From Fervidobacterium nodosum Rt17-B1 (lineage in GTDB: Bacteria; Thermotogota; Thermotogae; Thermotogales; Fervidobacteriaceae), in the NCBI RefSeq assembly GCF_000017545.1, contig NC_009718.1:1860001-1924000 (forward strand): a DNA stretch of 64,000 nucleotides, in the 5' to 3' direction. How positions within the stretch are numbered: the stretch's first letter is position 1; each line of letters starts with the position of its first letter. A program made the translations under genes and the position numbers. Below the pieces are notes generated by a model. The model searched no databases. It was not told the origin of the DNA and was given only the letters and a program-made list of their open reading frames with translations. Positions 46,400-56,149 of this stretch are shown here, piece by piece.

Positions 46400-48064
46400 T
46401 TAAACTATGACTGTTTCAGTGTATTCTCCGAATACTTCCCTTAATGCGTTGCTTATTTCTCCAACGGTGGCATATGCTTTTACTGCTTCAAGTACGTATG
46501 GGAAGAGATTTTCATCTGTTGCTGCTACTTCTTTTATTTTATTGAGGAGTTTCTTTACTTTTTCATTGTCTCTTTTTTCTTTGAGTTTTTTGAGTCTTTC
46601 TTTTTGTTTTTGTTCAAGTTCTGGGTCGACTTTTAAAACTTCTTTTTGTTTTAAATCCTCTTTTATTGTGAATTTGTTTACTCCAACGATTATTTCTTCA
46701 CCTTTCTCTACTGCAAGTTGGTGTTTGTATGCACTTTCGTGGATTTCTTTTTGTACATATCCCATTTCTATGGCTTTAACCATTCCACCAAGTTGGTCTA
46801 TTTTTTCGATGTATTCCATGGCTCTCTTTTCTATCTCGTTTGTCATAGCTTCTATTACGTATGAACCCGCTAATGGGTCAATTGTATCAGCAACACCTGA
46901 TTCGTAGGCGATTATCTGTTGTGTTCTGAGAGCAATTCTTGCTGATTCTTCGGTTGGTAGAGCTAATGCTTCGTCATAGCTGTTTGTATGTAACGATTGC
47001 GTACCACCGAGAACGGCGGCAAGTGCTTGGATTGTGACCCTTATTATGTTGTTCATTGGTTGTTGTGCTGTAAGTGTGGAACCACCCGTTTGAGTATGGA
47101 AGCGGAGTTTCATTGCTTCTGGGTCAGTTACACCAAATCTATTTTTCATAATTTTTGCCCATAGTCTTCTTGCGGCTCTGAATTTCGCTATTTCTTCTAA
47201 GAAGTTGTTGTGCGCAGCGAAGAAGAATGAGAGCCTCTTACCAAATACGTTTGGATCCAGTCCTTTTTTGACTGCTGATTCAACGTATGTTATTCCATCT
47301 GCCAATGTGAAGGCTACTTCTTGCACGGCTGTTGAACCTGCTTCTCTTATATGGTACCCACTTATGCTTATTGGGTTCCATTTTGGCATGTATTTTGAAC
47401 AGTATTCAAATATATCTGTAATTAGTCTCATTGATGGTTCTGGTGGGTATATGTATGTGCCACGTGCGATGTATTCTTTGAGGATATCGTTTTGGATTGT
47501 TCCACTGAGTTTTTCCTGTGATACGCCCTGTTTTTCAGCAACTGCTATGTACATCGAAAGTAATATCATCGCGGTGCTATTTATGGTCATTGATGTACTT
47601 ACTTGGTCTAATGGTATACCATCAAAGAGTATTTCCATATCTTCGAGTGAATCTATTGCAACGCCAACTCTTCCGACTTCGCCTTCTGCCATGGGGTCGT
47701 CTGAGTCATAGCCTATCTGTGTTGGAAGGTCGAATGCAACAGAAAGTCCCGTTTGCCCTTGCTCAAGTAGATATTTGTAGCGTTTATTTGATTCTTCCGC
47801 GGTACCAAACCCGGCGTATTGTCTCATCGTCCAGTGCCTTGCACGGTACATTGTTGGTTGAACACCACGTGTAAATGGGTATTCACCAGGGAAACCTAGG
47901 TCTTCAACATAATCAAGGTTGGCTATATCTTCGGGTGTGTATAGCCTTTTTATTTCGTATCCTGATGTTGAATAGAAAGTTTCTTTTCTTTCAGGAACTT
48001 TTGATATTGATTTTTTAACGACCTCTTCATATCTTTTTTTTGCTTGTTCGAATTTTTCATCCAT
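46400..48064 (-). CDS. Methylmalonyl-CoA mutase, catalytic (large) subunit without B12 domain
   Basis: The 554-aa protein has the mutase barrel: [68 protein letters not shown], and [16 protein letters not shown]. The cobalamin domain (DxHxxG) is absent, as in two-subunit mutases where a small protein carries it. That small subunit, the epimerase and the MeaB-type chaperone are not in this window. The enzyme converts succinyl-CoA and (R)-methylmalonyl-CoA. Lying in an operon with a biotin-dependent carboxyltransferase subunit, it may take part in propionate/succinate metabolism; that is inference. Confidence 0.92.
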   Translation of the reverse strand: MDEKFEQAKKRYEEVVKKSISKVPERKETFYSTSGYEIKRLYTPEDIANLDYVEDLGFPGEYPFTRGVQPTMYRARHWTMRQYAGFGTAEESNKRYKYLLEQGQTGLSVAFDLPTQIGYDSDDPMAEGEVGRVGVAIDSLEDMEILFDGIPLDQVSTSMTINSTAMILLSMYIAVAEKQGVSQEKLSGTIQNDILKEYIARGTYIYPPEPSMRLITDIFEYCSKYMPKWNPISISGYHIREAGSTAVQEVAFTLADGITYVESAVKKGLDPNVFGKRLSFFFAAHNNFLEEIAKFRAARRLWAKIMKNRFGVTDPEAMKLRFHTQTGGSTLTAQQPMNNIIRVTIQALAAVLGGTQSLHTNSYDEALALPTEESARIALRTQQIIAYESGVADTIDPLAGSYVIEAMTNEIEKRAMEYIEKIDQLGGMVKAIEMGYVQKEIHESAYKHQLAVEKGEEIIVGVNKFTIKEDLKQKEVLKVDPELEQKQKERLKKLKEKRDNEKVKKLLNKIKEVAATDENLFPYVLEAVKAYATVGEISNALREVFGEYTETVIV

Positions 48065-48106
48065 AGTATAATAGTCCCCCTTTCAAATTTTCTCGTTGAT
48101 TAAGGT

Positions 48107-48427
48107 TTATCCTTGTCTGTTTAATATCTGACCTTTATCATCCTGTTGTATGTACGATTGGACCATACGTTTGCCATCTTCAATGTTTTTAGTTAGGCTT
48201 TTTAGTTCTTCGAATTTTTGTTTTAGATTTTCTTGACGTTTTAAATCTCTTTCGTAGATTTCTCGTAGTGTATTTTCGGGTAATATAGGGAGTAACTTTT
48301 CTCTTTGATCGAGTAATGTGTTAAGCTTTTCGTAATCTTCATCTTCTATCGCCAGATCTATTTGTTTTTCTATTTCAAGAATATCTAATGTTTCTTGTGT
48401 CTCATTTTTTGCGTTTTTGTCTTCCAC
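48107..48427 (-). CDS. Small coiled-coil protein, FliT-like
   Basis: 106 aa, strongly helical and charged, no membrane segment. The pattern IDLAIEDEDYEKLNTLLDQREKLL, then DLKRQENLKQKFEELKSLTKNIEDGKRMVQSYI, resembles FliT/FlgN-type flagellar export chaperones, with a Q/R-E-K-L-L turn and a final helix with a Y. The match is by eye and weak. I choose GTG 48427, which has AGAGGTGA before it; GTG 48436 is also open. It stands in a metabolic operon between acpS-folK and the mutase gene, an odd place for a flagellar chaperone. Confidence 0.45.
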   Translation of the reverse strand: MEDKNAKNETQETLDILEIEKQIDLAIEDEDYEKLNTLLDQREKLLPILPENTLREIYERDLKRQENLKQKFEELKSLTKNIEDGKRMVQSYIQQDDKGQILNRQG

Positions 48428-48457
48428 GAAGCTCACCTCTGAGGCTTCTAATTTTTT

Positions 48458-49234
48458 CTAAAATTCATCGATTTTCTTAAGTAATATTGGATGAACGAAA
48501 TTTGGCGCTATTTCTTTCATTGGGTTTATGAAGAAGTCTCTATTTTGAAAGTCATAATGTGGGACAGTTAATAATTCGTTTCTTATGACAAGATTGCCGT
48601 AAAAGAGTATGTCTAAGTCTATTATTCTCGGTCCCCATTTTTCTGTTCTGACGCGTCCTAATTTTTTCTCGATTTCAAGTAGTGTTTCCATTAATTTATC
48701 AGGTGGAAGTTTCGTATCGATTTCAACAACGCAATTTAAAAAATCTGGTTGGTCTGTTTTTCCGTAAGGTTTTGTTTCTATTATACTTGATATTTTAACT
48801 ATTTTTGAGATATATTCAAGTTCTTTTATAGCTTTTTTTATGTTATTTTCTCTATCTCCAAGATTAGTTCCAATTGCTATAAATATTTTTCCTTGTTCTT
48901 TCTCAAGTATGGTATTTGCCATTGCGAATTTGTCGTGTGAGAGTGTTGCGTGTACAAAGTTGTAAGTGCCAAATTTTGCCATATGGTATTTGTGGATTTT
49001 TATGTATAAACTGCCGTCTTCTCTATTGAGAAAAGATATATCCTTGAACGAATGACCGTTTAATCCCGTACCAAGTGCTTTAAAAAAGCTTTCTTTTAAT
49101 GCAAACCTTCCAGCTAAGTACTCATGGGTTACTTTAGCTTTATTTGTTTTTTCTTCCTCAGTTAGTATTCTTTCAGAAAGTTTCAAGTCAATTCTTGATA
49201 TATCAACTATGTCATTTCCAATTCCAATAATCAA
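48458..49234 (-). CDS. acpS-folK: Fusion of holo-ACP synthase (AcpS) and HPPK (FolK)
   Basis: 258 aa. Residues 1 to about 112 are a complete AcpS: IGIGNDIVDISRI, AGRFALKESFFKALGTG (metal and CoA site), VHATLSHDKFAMA. It loads phosphopantetheine on acyl carrier protein. Residues about 115-258 are a complete HPPK: FIAIGTNLGDRENNIKKA, SSIIETKPYG, GPRIIDLDILFYGN, and the end INPMKEIAPNFVHPIL. It pyrophosphorylates hydroxymethyl-dihydropterin in folate synthesis. There is no stop or frame change between the halves. The start is a TTG overlapping the previous stop (TTGA), with GGAGG nine bases before. These two enzymes are normally separate proteins. Confidence 0.9.
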   Translation of the reverse strand: MIIGIGNDIVDISRIDLKLSERILTEEEKTNKAKVTHEYLAGRFALKESFFKALGTGLNGHSFKDISFLNREDGSLYIKIHKYHMAKFGTYNFVHATLSHDKFAMANTILEKEQGKIFIAIGTNLGDRENNIKKAIKELEYISKIVKISSIIETKPYGKTDQPDFLNCVVEIDTKLPPDKLMETLLEIEKKLGRVRTEKWGPRIIDLDILFYGNLVIRNELLTVPHYDFQNRDFFINPMKEIAPNFVHPILLKKIDEF

Positions 49235-50616
49235 ACTGGATAACCTCCTTCAAAGTTTTCGACTAATGTCCAATCAACCTGTATTTTCTCGTCGTATTTT
49301 TTCTTGAGGTATTGTTTTCCAATTTCACCAAGTATGGCGTATATTAATAATTCTTCATCTGTTTCTGCTAAAACACCTATTTCTTTTCTGCGTTTTTCGA
49401 GTTCTGGTTCTATGTAATCGGCCGGCCTGCCTTCTATCGGTCTTTCATCACCGAGGATTTTTTGTATGAGTTCTTCGTTGATTGGAGCGGGTGGTTTTCC
49501 ATACAAACCCTTTACGTAATCTTTTACTTCTCTTGTAACTTTTGCGTATCTCTCACCTGTCATAACGTTTAAAACTGCTTGGACACCAACGATTTGGCTT
49601 GTAGGGGTAACAAGTGGTGGATAGCCAAGGTCGGCGCGAACTTTAGGTATTTCTTCAAGTACGGCATCTAATTTGTGGAGCAGTTTTTGCTCAGATAATT
49701 GTTTGACAAGGTTTGAGTACATGCCGCCAGGTACCTGCGATGTTATTATTCTGTGGTCTATACTGTACATTTTCACATCATAGTTTTCGTGTTTTTTCCT
49801 TACATCCCATAAGTATTTTACTATTTTGTCGATCTTTTTCCAATCTATTTCCGGTAATTTTTTGTATTCTGAGAATGAATAATATATAGCTTCAAACGCT
49901 GGTTGACTTGTTGTCATTCCAAAAGGAGATATCGCTGTATCAACTATATCAGCACCAGCAAGAAAAGCTGATAAATAAGCAAGTTCTCCCAGTCCCGCTG
50001 TTGCATGAGTGTGAACTTCAACTGGTAAGTCAAATTTTTTCTTTAATTGACTGACAAGTTCACCTGCCATCTTTGGTGTCAAAAGTCCCGCCATATCTTT
50101 TATACATAATGAATTTACACCTCTATCAACAAGCTGTTGTGCGTAGTCTAAATAGTATTCGACGGTGTGGACAGGACTTGTTGTATACGAAATTGCTCCT
50201 TGAACGTGTGCTCCACATTTTAGAGCTACCTCTATGCTTTTTTCCAAATTTCTTATATCATTTAACGCATCGAATATTCTTATTACTTGTACACCATTTT
50301 CAATGGCTTTTTTGACGAAAAGTTCAACTACATCATCGGCATAATGCCTGTAGCCAACTAAATTTTGACCTCTAAGTAGCATCTGGGCTTTTCCGTTTTT
50401 TAACCTTTTTCTTATTTCCCTTATTCTCTCCCATGGGTCTTCGTTTAGAAACCTTACACAGACGTCGAATGTTGCTCCACCCCAGACTTCAAACGCTTGG
50501 AAACCTATGCTATCTACTTCTTCGATTATGCCAAGTATTTCTGAAGTTTTCATACGTGTTGCTATAAGTGATTGGTGTCCATCTCTAAATGTTGTATCTG
50601 TAAACATGCTAAGCAT
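49231..50616 (-). CDS. Carboxyltransferase subunit (pyruvate carboxylase B / oxaloacetate decarboxylase alpha / 5S type), no biotin domain
   Basis: 461 aa. Barrel motifs TTFRDGHQSLIATRM (about 7-21), LRGQNLVGYRHYADD, RIFDALND, CIKDMAGLLTP with the carbamylated Lys, and VHTHATAGLG, followed by the PYC_OADA conserved domain (TPTSQIVGVQAVLN). It transfers CO2 between biotin and pyruvate/oxaloacetate. It ends at about the point where the biotinyl domain would begin, with no AMKM motif, so the carrier must be a separate protein. It is the first gene of the operon and its promoter lies upstream. Confidence 0.9.
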   Translation of the reverse strand: MLSMFTDTTFRDGHQSLIATRMKTSEILGIIEEVDSIGFQAFEVWGGATFDVCVRFLNEDPWERIREIRKRLKNGKAQMLLRGQNLVGYRHYADDVVELFVKKAIENGVQVIRIFDALNDIRNLEKSIEVALKCGAHVQGAISYTTSPVHTVEYYLDYAQQLVDRGVNSLCIKDMAGLLTPKMAGELVSQLKKKFDLPVEVHTHATAGLGELAYLSAFLAGADIVDTAISPFGMTTSQPAFEAIYYSFSEYKKLPEIDWKKIDKIVKYLWDVRKKHENYDVKMYSIDHRIITSQVPGGMYSNLVKQLSEQKLLHKLDAVLEEIPKVRADLGYPPLVTPTSQIVGVQAVLNVMTGERYAKVTREVKDYVKGLYGKPPAPINEELIQKILGDERPIEGRPADYIEPELEKRRKEIGVLAETDEELLIYAILGEIGKQYLKKKYDEKIQVDWTLVENFEGGYPV

Positions 50617-50666
50617 TTGATAACACCACCTTTTGTATATTTAATGTTTTTTGAATATCAATTTTA

Positions 50667-50694
50667 ATTATACCACCTATCTAAGAATTGTTAA
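50667..50694 (-). promoter_or_regulatory. Promoter of the carboxyltransferase-pdxT operon
   Basis: Minus-strand TTAACA (50689-50694), 16-nt spacer, extended -10 TGGTATAAT (50667-50675). Confidence 0.55.
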
Positions 50695-50785
50695 ATTTGC
50701 TAAAAGCCTAAATCCACCAAATTGGTATTTGAAAGTTTGAGAATTCCTTACTTTGTGTTTAAAAGCTTATGTTTATAAAAAATCA

Positions 50786-50794
50786 TGGTATAAT
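50786..50794 (+). promoter_or_regulatory. Extended -10 promoter of the plus-strand gene series
   Basis: TGGTATAAT about 50 bases before the membrane protein gene, divergent from the preceding operon. No good -35. Confidence 0.5.
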
Positions 50795-50845
50795 TGGTAT
50801 GCATTATTTATATAAAGCTTTTTAGATACTCGAGGAGGTTGAACC

Positions 50846-51382
50846 ATGCAGGTAGATAAATTGGTCGAAAAACGTGAAAAACATGTAATTGCAAGAGGCG
50901 ATTTAGCAAGAAAAAGGGTTGAGATAGGCAAAGGCGAATACCTTTTTTTGATATTAGTTGGATTTATAACTTTTGTTTTTGGGTTTATTTCTTTGACAGT
51001 TTATGTCGGTGTTATGTATTTAGCACCAATTGTCTCTAATTTGACTGGTTTGACTTTTCTTGATTCAAGATTTCTGTTGTTTGTTTTAATAGCAATTACA
51101 GTAAGTGGTTTTTTCACAAGTACTTATCCTTTTTCTAAAGCGATTGGTGGGAATGCTTCTTTTCACATAATTTTAGCGTTTATGATTTCAGCTGCGGCTT
51201 TGGGTGTCCAAGTTTACAAGCTTGCTTTCACAGGTCCTACATGGATAGGCATAGATCTTTTAGGCGAACATGGAAATAATATTCAAATGATGTATCTCTC
51301 AGCTATTTATTTTGCGTACAATTTGATATTGCTTGCTTTGCAATTTACAGTGTTAAGAAAAGAATTTTCGCACCAGGAGTAA
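50846..51382 (+). CDS. Membrane protein with four helices, unknown family
   Basis: 178 aa. A basic cytoplasmic start (EKREKHVIARGDLARKR), then four hydrophobic segments at about 32-57, 74-95, 102-124 and 146-168. I recognise no motif. The ATG has CGAGGAGGTTG before it. It ends six bases before tmcAL, so it is cotranscribed with it, and it opens the long plus-strand series. Function unknown. Confidence 0.65.
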   Translation: MQVDKLVEKREKHVIARGDLARKRVEIGKGEYLFLILVGFITFVFGFISLTVYVGVMYLAPIVSNLTGLTFLDSRFLLFVLIAITVSGFFTSTYPFSKAIGGNASFHIILAFMISAAALGVQVYKLAFTGPTWIGIDLLGEHGNNIQMMYLSAIYFAYNLILLALQFTVLRKEFSHQE

Positions 51383-51388
51383 AACAGT

Positions 51389-52666
51389 ATGAGAGTACTT
51401 GGAATAGTTGTAGAGTATAATCCATTTCATTTTGGACACTTGCATCATCTTGAAGAAGCAAAAAAGCTTATAAATCCAGATTATGTTGTTGCGGTGATGA
51501 GTGGCAACTTTTGCCAACGTGGTGAACCCGCGATTGTAAATAAATTTGCACGAACAGAAATTGCTTTGAAAAATGGTGTTGACGTTGTTTTTGAGTTACC
51601 TGTTGTTTATGCTATTCAAGATGCTGGTGGTTTCGCTTTAGGCTCAGTCGGCGTTTTAGATAGAACAGGGGTTGTTACCGATATAGTCTTCGGTAGTGAG
51701 AGTGGAGATGTAACTTTTCTTAGAAAAGTTGCTAATCTTCTCACTAACCAAACACCTGAGTTTGAGAAAACTTTTAAGAGACATTTGAAGATGGGATATT
51801 CGTATCCAAACGCAAGAAAGTACGCTTTGATGGATGTTTTGAGTAACGATGTTGAGAAATTGTCAAAATCTAACGATATACTGGGAATAGAATACATCAA
51901 AGCCTTAATAAAGTATTCCAGTGATATCCAGCCGCATGTTATCAAAAGAATTGGTGCTGACTACAATGATGAGCAATTTAAAGGGAAATTTTCATCTGCG
52001 AGCGCGGTGAGAAAGGCTATAAAAGAGAATAAATTTGAACAAACGAAAGAAGCTTTACCGGAATGGACCTTCAAAATTCTTGAGCGAGAGTTTTCTGAAG
52101 GTAGGGGGCCAGTTTTCCTTGAATATTTTGATTTTGTTATAGCGATGTTTAGGAAATTAAAACGCGAAGATTTTGAAAGGATTTATAGTTTTAACGAAGG
52201 ACTCGATTTGAGGTTTTACGAAAGCGCAAGAGAAAGCGGAAACTTGCAAGATTTTGTTGAAAGAGTGAAAGCTAAAAGATTTACATATTCACGCATTAGA
52301 AGAGCTATTTTTCATGTGTTGTTTGACATGGAAAAGTCTTTTGTTGAGTTAAGTAACGAAAAAGGACCACAGTATTTGAGGGTCCTTGGTTTTACCAAAA
52401 GGGGAAGAGAGTTGTTGAAAGCGATGAAAAAAAATTCAAAGGTGCCAATTATTTCAACTGCGTCTTTGTATAGAAACGTGCTTGAAGAAGCAAAGAAGAA
52501 AATTGCCGAAGGAAAGGTTAGCTGGGAAATCGATGAGTCGTTATACATTTGGCAATTTGAGAGAGATTTGCTTGCAAGTGATATATATACGTTTTTGTAT
52601 CCAAATAAGTTTCAGCGGAAAGCTGGCATGGATTTTGAATACAAAGTTATTGAGATGTTAGGGTGA
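51389..52666 (+). CDS. tmcAL: tRNA(Met) cytidine acetate ligase
   Basis: The 425-aa protein begins with a nucleotidyltransferase HxGH site (VEYNPFHFGHLHHLEEAKK, about 8-26) and MSGNFCQRGEPAIVNKFARTEIAL, the signature of the family once called YlbM. A second block, SASAVRKAI, is also typical. In Bacillus it activates acetate with ATP and acetylates C34 of elongator tRNA-Met (ac4C), improving AUA/AUG discrimination. It overlaps the mfd start by four bases. Confidence 0.93.
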   Translation: MRVLGIVVEYNPFHFGHLHHLEEAKKLINPDYVVAVMSGNFCQRGEPAIVNKFARTEIALKNGVDVVFELPVVYAIQDAGGFALGSVGVLDRTGVVTDIVFGSESGDVTFLRKVANLLTNQTPEFEKTFKRHLKMGYSYPNARKYALMDVLSNDVEKLSKSNDILGIEYIKALIKYSSDIQPHVIKRIGADYNDEQFKGKFSSASAVRKAIKENKFEQTKEALPEWTFKILEREFSEGRGPVFLEYFDFVIAMFRKLKREDFERIYSFNEGLDLRFYESARESGNLQDFVERVKAKRFTYSRIRRAIFHVLFDMEKSFVELSNEKGPQYLRVLGFTKRGRELLKAMKKNSKVPIISTASLYRNVLEEAKKKIAEGKVSWEIDESLYIWQFERDLLASDIYTFLYPNKFQRKAGMDFEYKVIEMLG

Positions 52667-55434
52667 TTCTTTTGTCAAACGAAATTTTGATTGTACCGAG
52701 TGAAAAAGAAACTAACATAGAAGGTTACTATTACATACCTGATTACGATGTCTTACCATATGAAAATCTAAGACCTTCCTGGTATGTCCGTTCAAGAAGA
52801 ATTTACGCGCTTTATCTTGCTGTCCAGGGTAAACTCAAAGGTATTGCAACGTTGAGGGCTTTACTCCATTATGTTATGAAACCTTCAGAGTTTAAGAAGT
52901 ATATCTATCATTTGAAACCTGGTGATGAGCTCTCGTCACCAGAAGAGTTATTTGCAAAACTTGGTTATGAAAGGGTTTTTAATGTACGTGAAGGTGGCAC
53001 ATTTTCCATTCGTGGCGAAATAATAGATTACCTTGGACCAGATAATATGCCCGTGAGAATTGAATTGTACGGTAATTTAATTGAAGAAATTAGAAGGTTT
53101 GATTTGAAAACACAACGAAGCCAAGAAAAGCTTGAAAGTGCGTTACTTTTGCCGGCAAGAGAATTTGTTGTTGAAGAATTCAAAAAAATAGAAAAATTAG
53201 AGCCTATAGATGAGCAGTTAACTGGAAAATACTGCGATGGTACGTTTTTGGATTACAATGTTAATTTTTATATATACAATAAGAAATCTGTTATTGAGCA
53301 TTTTTCATCTTTTGAAAGGGAATTGAGAAATTCTATACAGGATATATATCAAAAAGACGAATACAAAAAATTTGGAATAATAAGCTACGAAGATATTCTT
53401 TCGAAGGCTCAAGAAATTGAACTAAAACAGCCAATAACTCAAGAAAAGTTATTGATTGAAGAAGAGTATATTCCTTCAGCTCCTGTTTTATCTGAAGATG
53501 AGCTTCAGGTTGGTGATTTGGTAGTTCACAAGAGATATGGAATTGCCCGCTTTACAGAAATAAAGAAAGTTGAAACGATTTCTGGTGCAAAGGAGTTTCT
53601 TGTTTTGAATTTTGCAGATTCGACTTTGTACGTTCCAATAGAGAGAATCGATTTGATAGATAAATATATTGGCGATGATGTAAATGTTAAGTTGGATTCT
53701 TTAAAGAAAGGAACATGGTCAAAGAAGGTATCAAAAGCGAAAAGAAATATAGAGACGATTGTAAGGGATATGCTTTTAATACATTACATTAGAAATAATA
53801 CAACTGGAGTTGCTTTGCCTGGTGACTCTGAGCTCGAAAGTGAGTTTGCGAAGACGTTTCCGTATATAGAAACGGAGGACCAGTTAAAAGCTATACAAGA
53901 TGTTTTTGAAGATCTTGTAAGTGGAAAACCTATGGATAGGTTACTTGTTGGTGACGCCGGATATGGAAAGACGGAAGTAGCAATTAGAGCTATATTTCGA
54001 GCAATTGTCTCAGGTAAACAAGCGGCATTGTTAGCTCCAACAACTGTTCTTGCAAGACAACATTACGAAAATATCGCTGAAAGGTTTAAGCCGTTCGGTA
54101 TAAGAGTTGCGCTGCTTGATAGGTTTGTGACAAAGAAGGAAAGAGAAGAAATATTACGCGATGTGAAAAATGGAAAGATAGACTTACTCATTGGCACGCA
54201 TAGTATCTTAAATAACGTGGTTTTCGCTGATTTAGGGCTTGTTGTAATTGACGAAGAGCAAAAATTTGGTGTTGAACAGAAAGAGAAGTTCAAAAAGCTT
54301 AGAGTAAATGTCCATGTTTTATCTATGAGTGCTACGCCGATACCAAGGACACTTCACATGGCACTCTCTGAATTGAAAGAATTTTCTGAAATTAAAACAC
54401 CTCCATTTGGAAGAAAGGAAGTGCAGGTACATATTGGACCTTTCGACGATAGGATTGTTAGGATAGCGATACTTCGTGAAATAAACAGAGGAGGACAAGT
54501 GATTTATGTACACAATAGAGTGAATACGATATACGATGTGTACGAAAGGTTAAAAGAGCTTCTACCTGAGGTATCGATAGTCATTGGTCACGGTCAACAA
54601 TCTAAAAGCGAATTGAAGAGGGCAATCGATATGTTTTTCCATGGTAAGGCAGATGTTCTTTTGTGCACTACAATAGTTGAAAATGGCGTTGATGTTCCAA
54701 ACGCAAATACGTTGATAGTTGATGATGCTCACAGATATGGACTTGCTCAGTTATACCAGCTCAGGGGAAGAGTTGGAAGGAGTGATAAGATATCTTTTGC
54801 GTACTTTTTCCATCCAAAGCATGTTAACGATAAGGTACTTGAAAGGTTGTACGCGATAAAGTCTTACGTTGGACCTGGAAGTGGATTGAAGATAGCGATG
54901 AGAGATATGGAAATTCGAGGTATTGGTGCAGTATTTGGACTTGAACAACATGGTTATATTAACGATATCGGTTTGAATTATTATCTTGAATTGCTTGATG
55001 AAACAATAAAAGAAAGCAAAGGTGAATTGATTAGCAAGGTAGATACGGAGTTAGAAGGTATACCTGGTAGTATAATAATACCAGAAGCCTATATATACGA
55101 TCCCTTCGAACGTATGAGGTTTTACAGAAGAATAGCTTCAGCAACAAGTATTGATGAATTAATGGATATAAAACTTGAGTTAGAAGATAGATTTGGGAAG
55201 ATTCCAAACAGTGTCGAAAACCTTTTGAAGTATGGAATGTTACGTGTACTGTTATGGAAAATGGGAGTTAAAAAGGCAACTATTGGAGATTCCACGATAG
55301 TCGTTGAATTTAAGAATGGATTTTTTGAAAAAATTTCTGAAAGGTATATATACAACGAAAAGGAAGATAGCTACATATTTTTCTGTGAGGTCGAAGAGGT
55401 ATTGGAAAAGTTCTCAACGGTCCATGCTAAATGA
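52663..55434 (+). CDS. mfd: Transcription-repair coupling factor Mfd, short N-terminus
   Basis: 923 aa against about 1150 in E. coli. The first recognisable part is DVLPYENLRPSWYVRSRRIYALYLAV, so the leading part of the UvrB-like domain is missing, as in some other short Mfd proteins. Then follow the rest of that domain, the RNA-polymerase-interacting domain (VGDLVVHKRYGIARFTEI, about 281), the translocase with VGDAGYGKTEVAIRA (about 430), DEEQKFG and SATPIPRTL, the helicase motif QLRGRVGRSD, and the TRCF domain at the end. It frees stalled polymerase at DNA damage and recruits UvrA. GTG 52663 overlaps the tmcAL stop; TTG 52672 is an alternative start. Confidence 0.95.
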   Translation: MILLSNEILIVPSEKETNIEGYYYIPDYDVLPYENLRPSWYVRSRRIYALYLAVQGKLKGIATLRALLHYVMKPSEFKKYIYHLKPGDELSSPEELFAKLGYERVFNVREGGTFSIRGEIIDYLGPDNMPVRIELYGNLIEEIRRFDLKTQRSQEKLESALLLPAREFVVEEFKKIEKLEPIDEQLTGKYCDGTFLDYNVNFYIYNKKSVIEHFSSFERELRNSIQDIYQKDEYKKFGIISYEDILSKAQEIELKQPITQEKLLIEEEYIPSAPVLSEDELQVGDLVVHKRYGIARFTEIKKVETISGAKEFLVLNFADSTLYVPIERIDLIDKYIGDDVNVKLDSLKKGTWSKKVSKAKRNIETIVRDMLLIHYIRNNTTGVALPGDSELESEFAKTFPYIETEDQLKAIQDVFEDLVSGKPMDRLLVGDAGYGKTEVAIRAIFRAIVSGKQAALLAPTTVLARQHYENIAERFKPFGIRVALLDRFVTKKEREEILRDVKNGKIDLLIGTHSILNNVVFADLGLVVIDEEQKFGVEQKEKFKKLRVNVHVLSMSATPIPRTLHMALSELKEFSEIKTPPFGRKEVQVHIGPFDDRIVRIAILREINRGGQVIYVHNRVNTIYDVYERLKELLPEVSIVIGHGQQSKSELKRAIDMFFHGKADVLLCTTIVENGVDVPNANTLIVDDAHRYGLAQLYQLRGRVGRSDKISFAYFFHPKHVNDKVLERLYAIKSYVGPGSGLKIAMRDMEIRGIGAVFGLEQHGYINDIGLNYYLELLDETIKESKGELISKVDTELEGIPGSIIIPEAYIYDPFERMRFYRRIASATSIDELMDIKLELEDRFGKIPNSVENLLKYGMLRVLLWKMGVKKATIGDSTIVVEFKNGFFEKISERYIYNEKEDSYIFFCEVEEVLEKFSTVHAK

Positions 55435-55492
55435 TTGGTCAAATATATAGATAGAGTCTAGTAAAGTGTAAATTTGGAGGTTTAAACATCAG

Positions 55493-56149
55493 ATGAGAGC
55501 CTATGGATTTGTGCTTGAATCCTATGGAAAGTATGTAAAAGTAAGAACAAGAGATGGAGAGTTTATAGTAAAGAGTGATAAGAAGCCTCCAAAGGAAGGG
55601 ACAAAGATTGAGGTTAAGGACTTTGGAAAAGGTGATTATTTGGCGAAAGTTGTTGCCAAAAAACCCGGTGAGTTTGAAGAACTTCCTAATGTAAAGTTTG
55701 TCGAGATTTCCGAAAGAATTACTTCTGGTTTGAAGTTTAAGCACATGAATACGATTTCTGTAGCCGTTGCTTTGTTTCTTGAAGAAATATCAAAGAGAAT
55801 AGAAATAAGCAATCCATTTATTTTGAGAATTCAAAAGCTTCTTTCCGGTAAAGATTTGGATGATGAAGATAGAAAGTTTGAAAGATATTTGAATGTGTTG
55901 TCTGGTAGGTACGGTTTGAAAAGTGATAGTGGAACAATAATCTTTATGGATAGAAAAACCAGTACATTTCATGTTTTTTTAGAAGACAACAAAATTTTTG
56001 GTAAGGTTGAAGACGGTATTCAAAATTCCGTGGTTTTGTATTTTGAAAAATTTCCAGAAAATGTACAGTATCTGGAAGAATCTTTGAGAAAACATTTTCA
56101 GATAGTGTCTATAAAACTTGAGGGTTTTTCAGAGGGAGCGTATGTGTGA
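55493..56149 (+). CDS. Unknown protein beside an FlhB-C homologue, possibly FliK-like
   Basis: 218 aa, no signal or membrane segment. The N-terminus (about 1-60) looks like a small beta-barrel: KYVKVRTRDGEFIV, GTKIEVKDFGKGDYLAKVV. A helical middle follows. The C-terminus (about 145-210) alternates strand and helix and ends in LRKHFQIVSIKLEGF, which recalls the C-terminal domain of FliK hook-length proteins. In Bacillus a FliK-like gene stands before the FlhB-C homologue ylqH, the same order as here; the four-base overlap with the next gene supports a shared role. The family call is weak. Confidence 0.4.
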   Translation: MRAYGFVLESYGKYVKVRTRDGEFIVKSDKKPPKEGTKIEVKDFGKGDYLAKVVAKKPGEFEELPNVKFVEISERITSGLKFKHMNTISVAVALFLEEISKRIEISNPFILRIQKLLSGKDLDDEDRKFERYLNVLSGRYGLKSDSGTIIFMDRKTSTFHVFLEDNKIFGKVEDGIQNSVVLYFEKFPENVQYLEESLRKHFQIVSIKLEGFSEGAYV

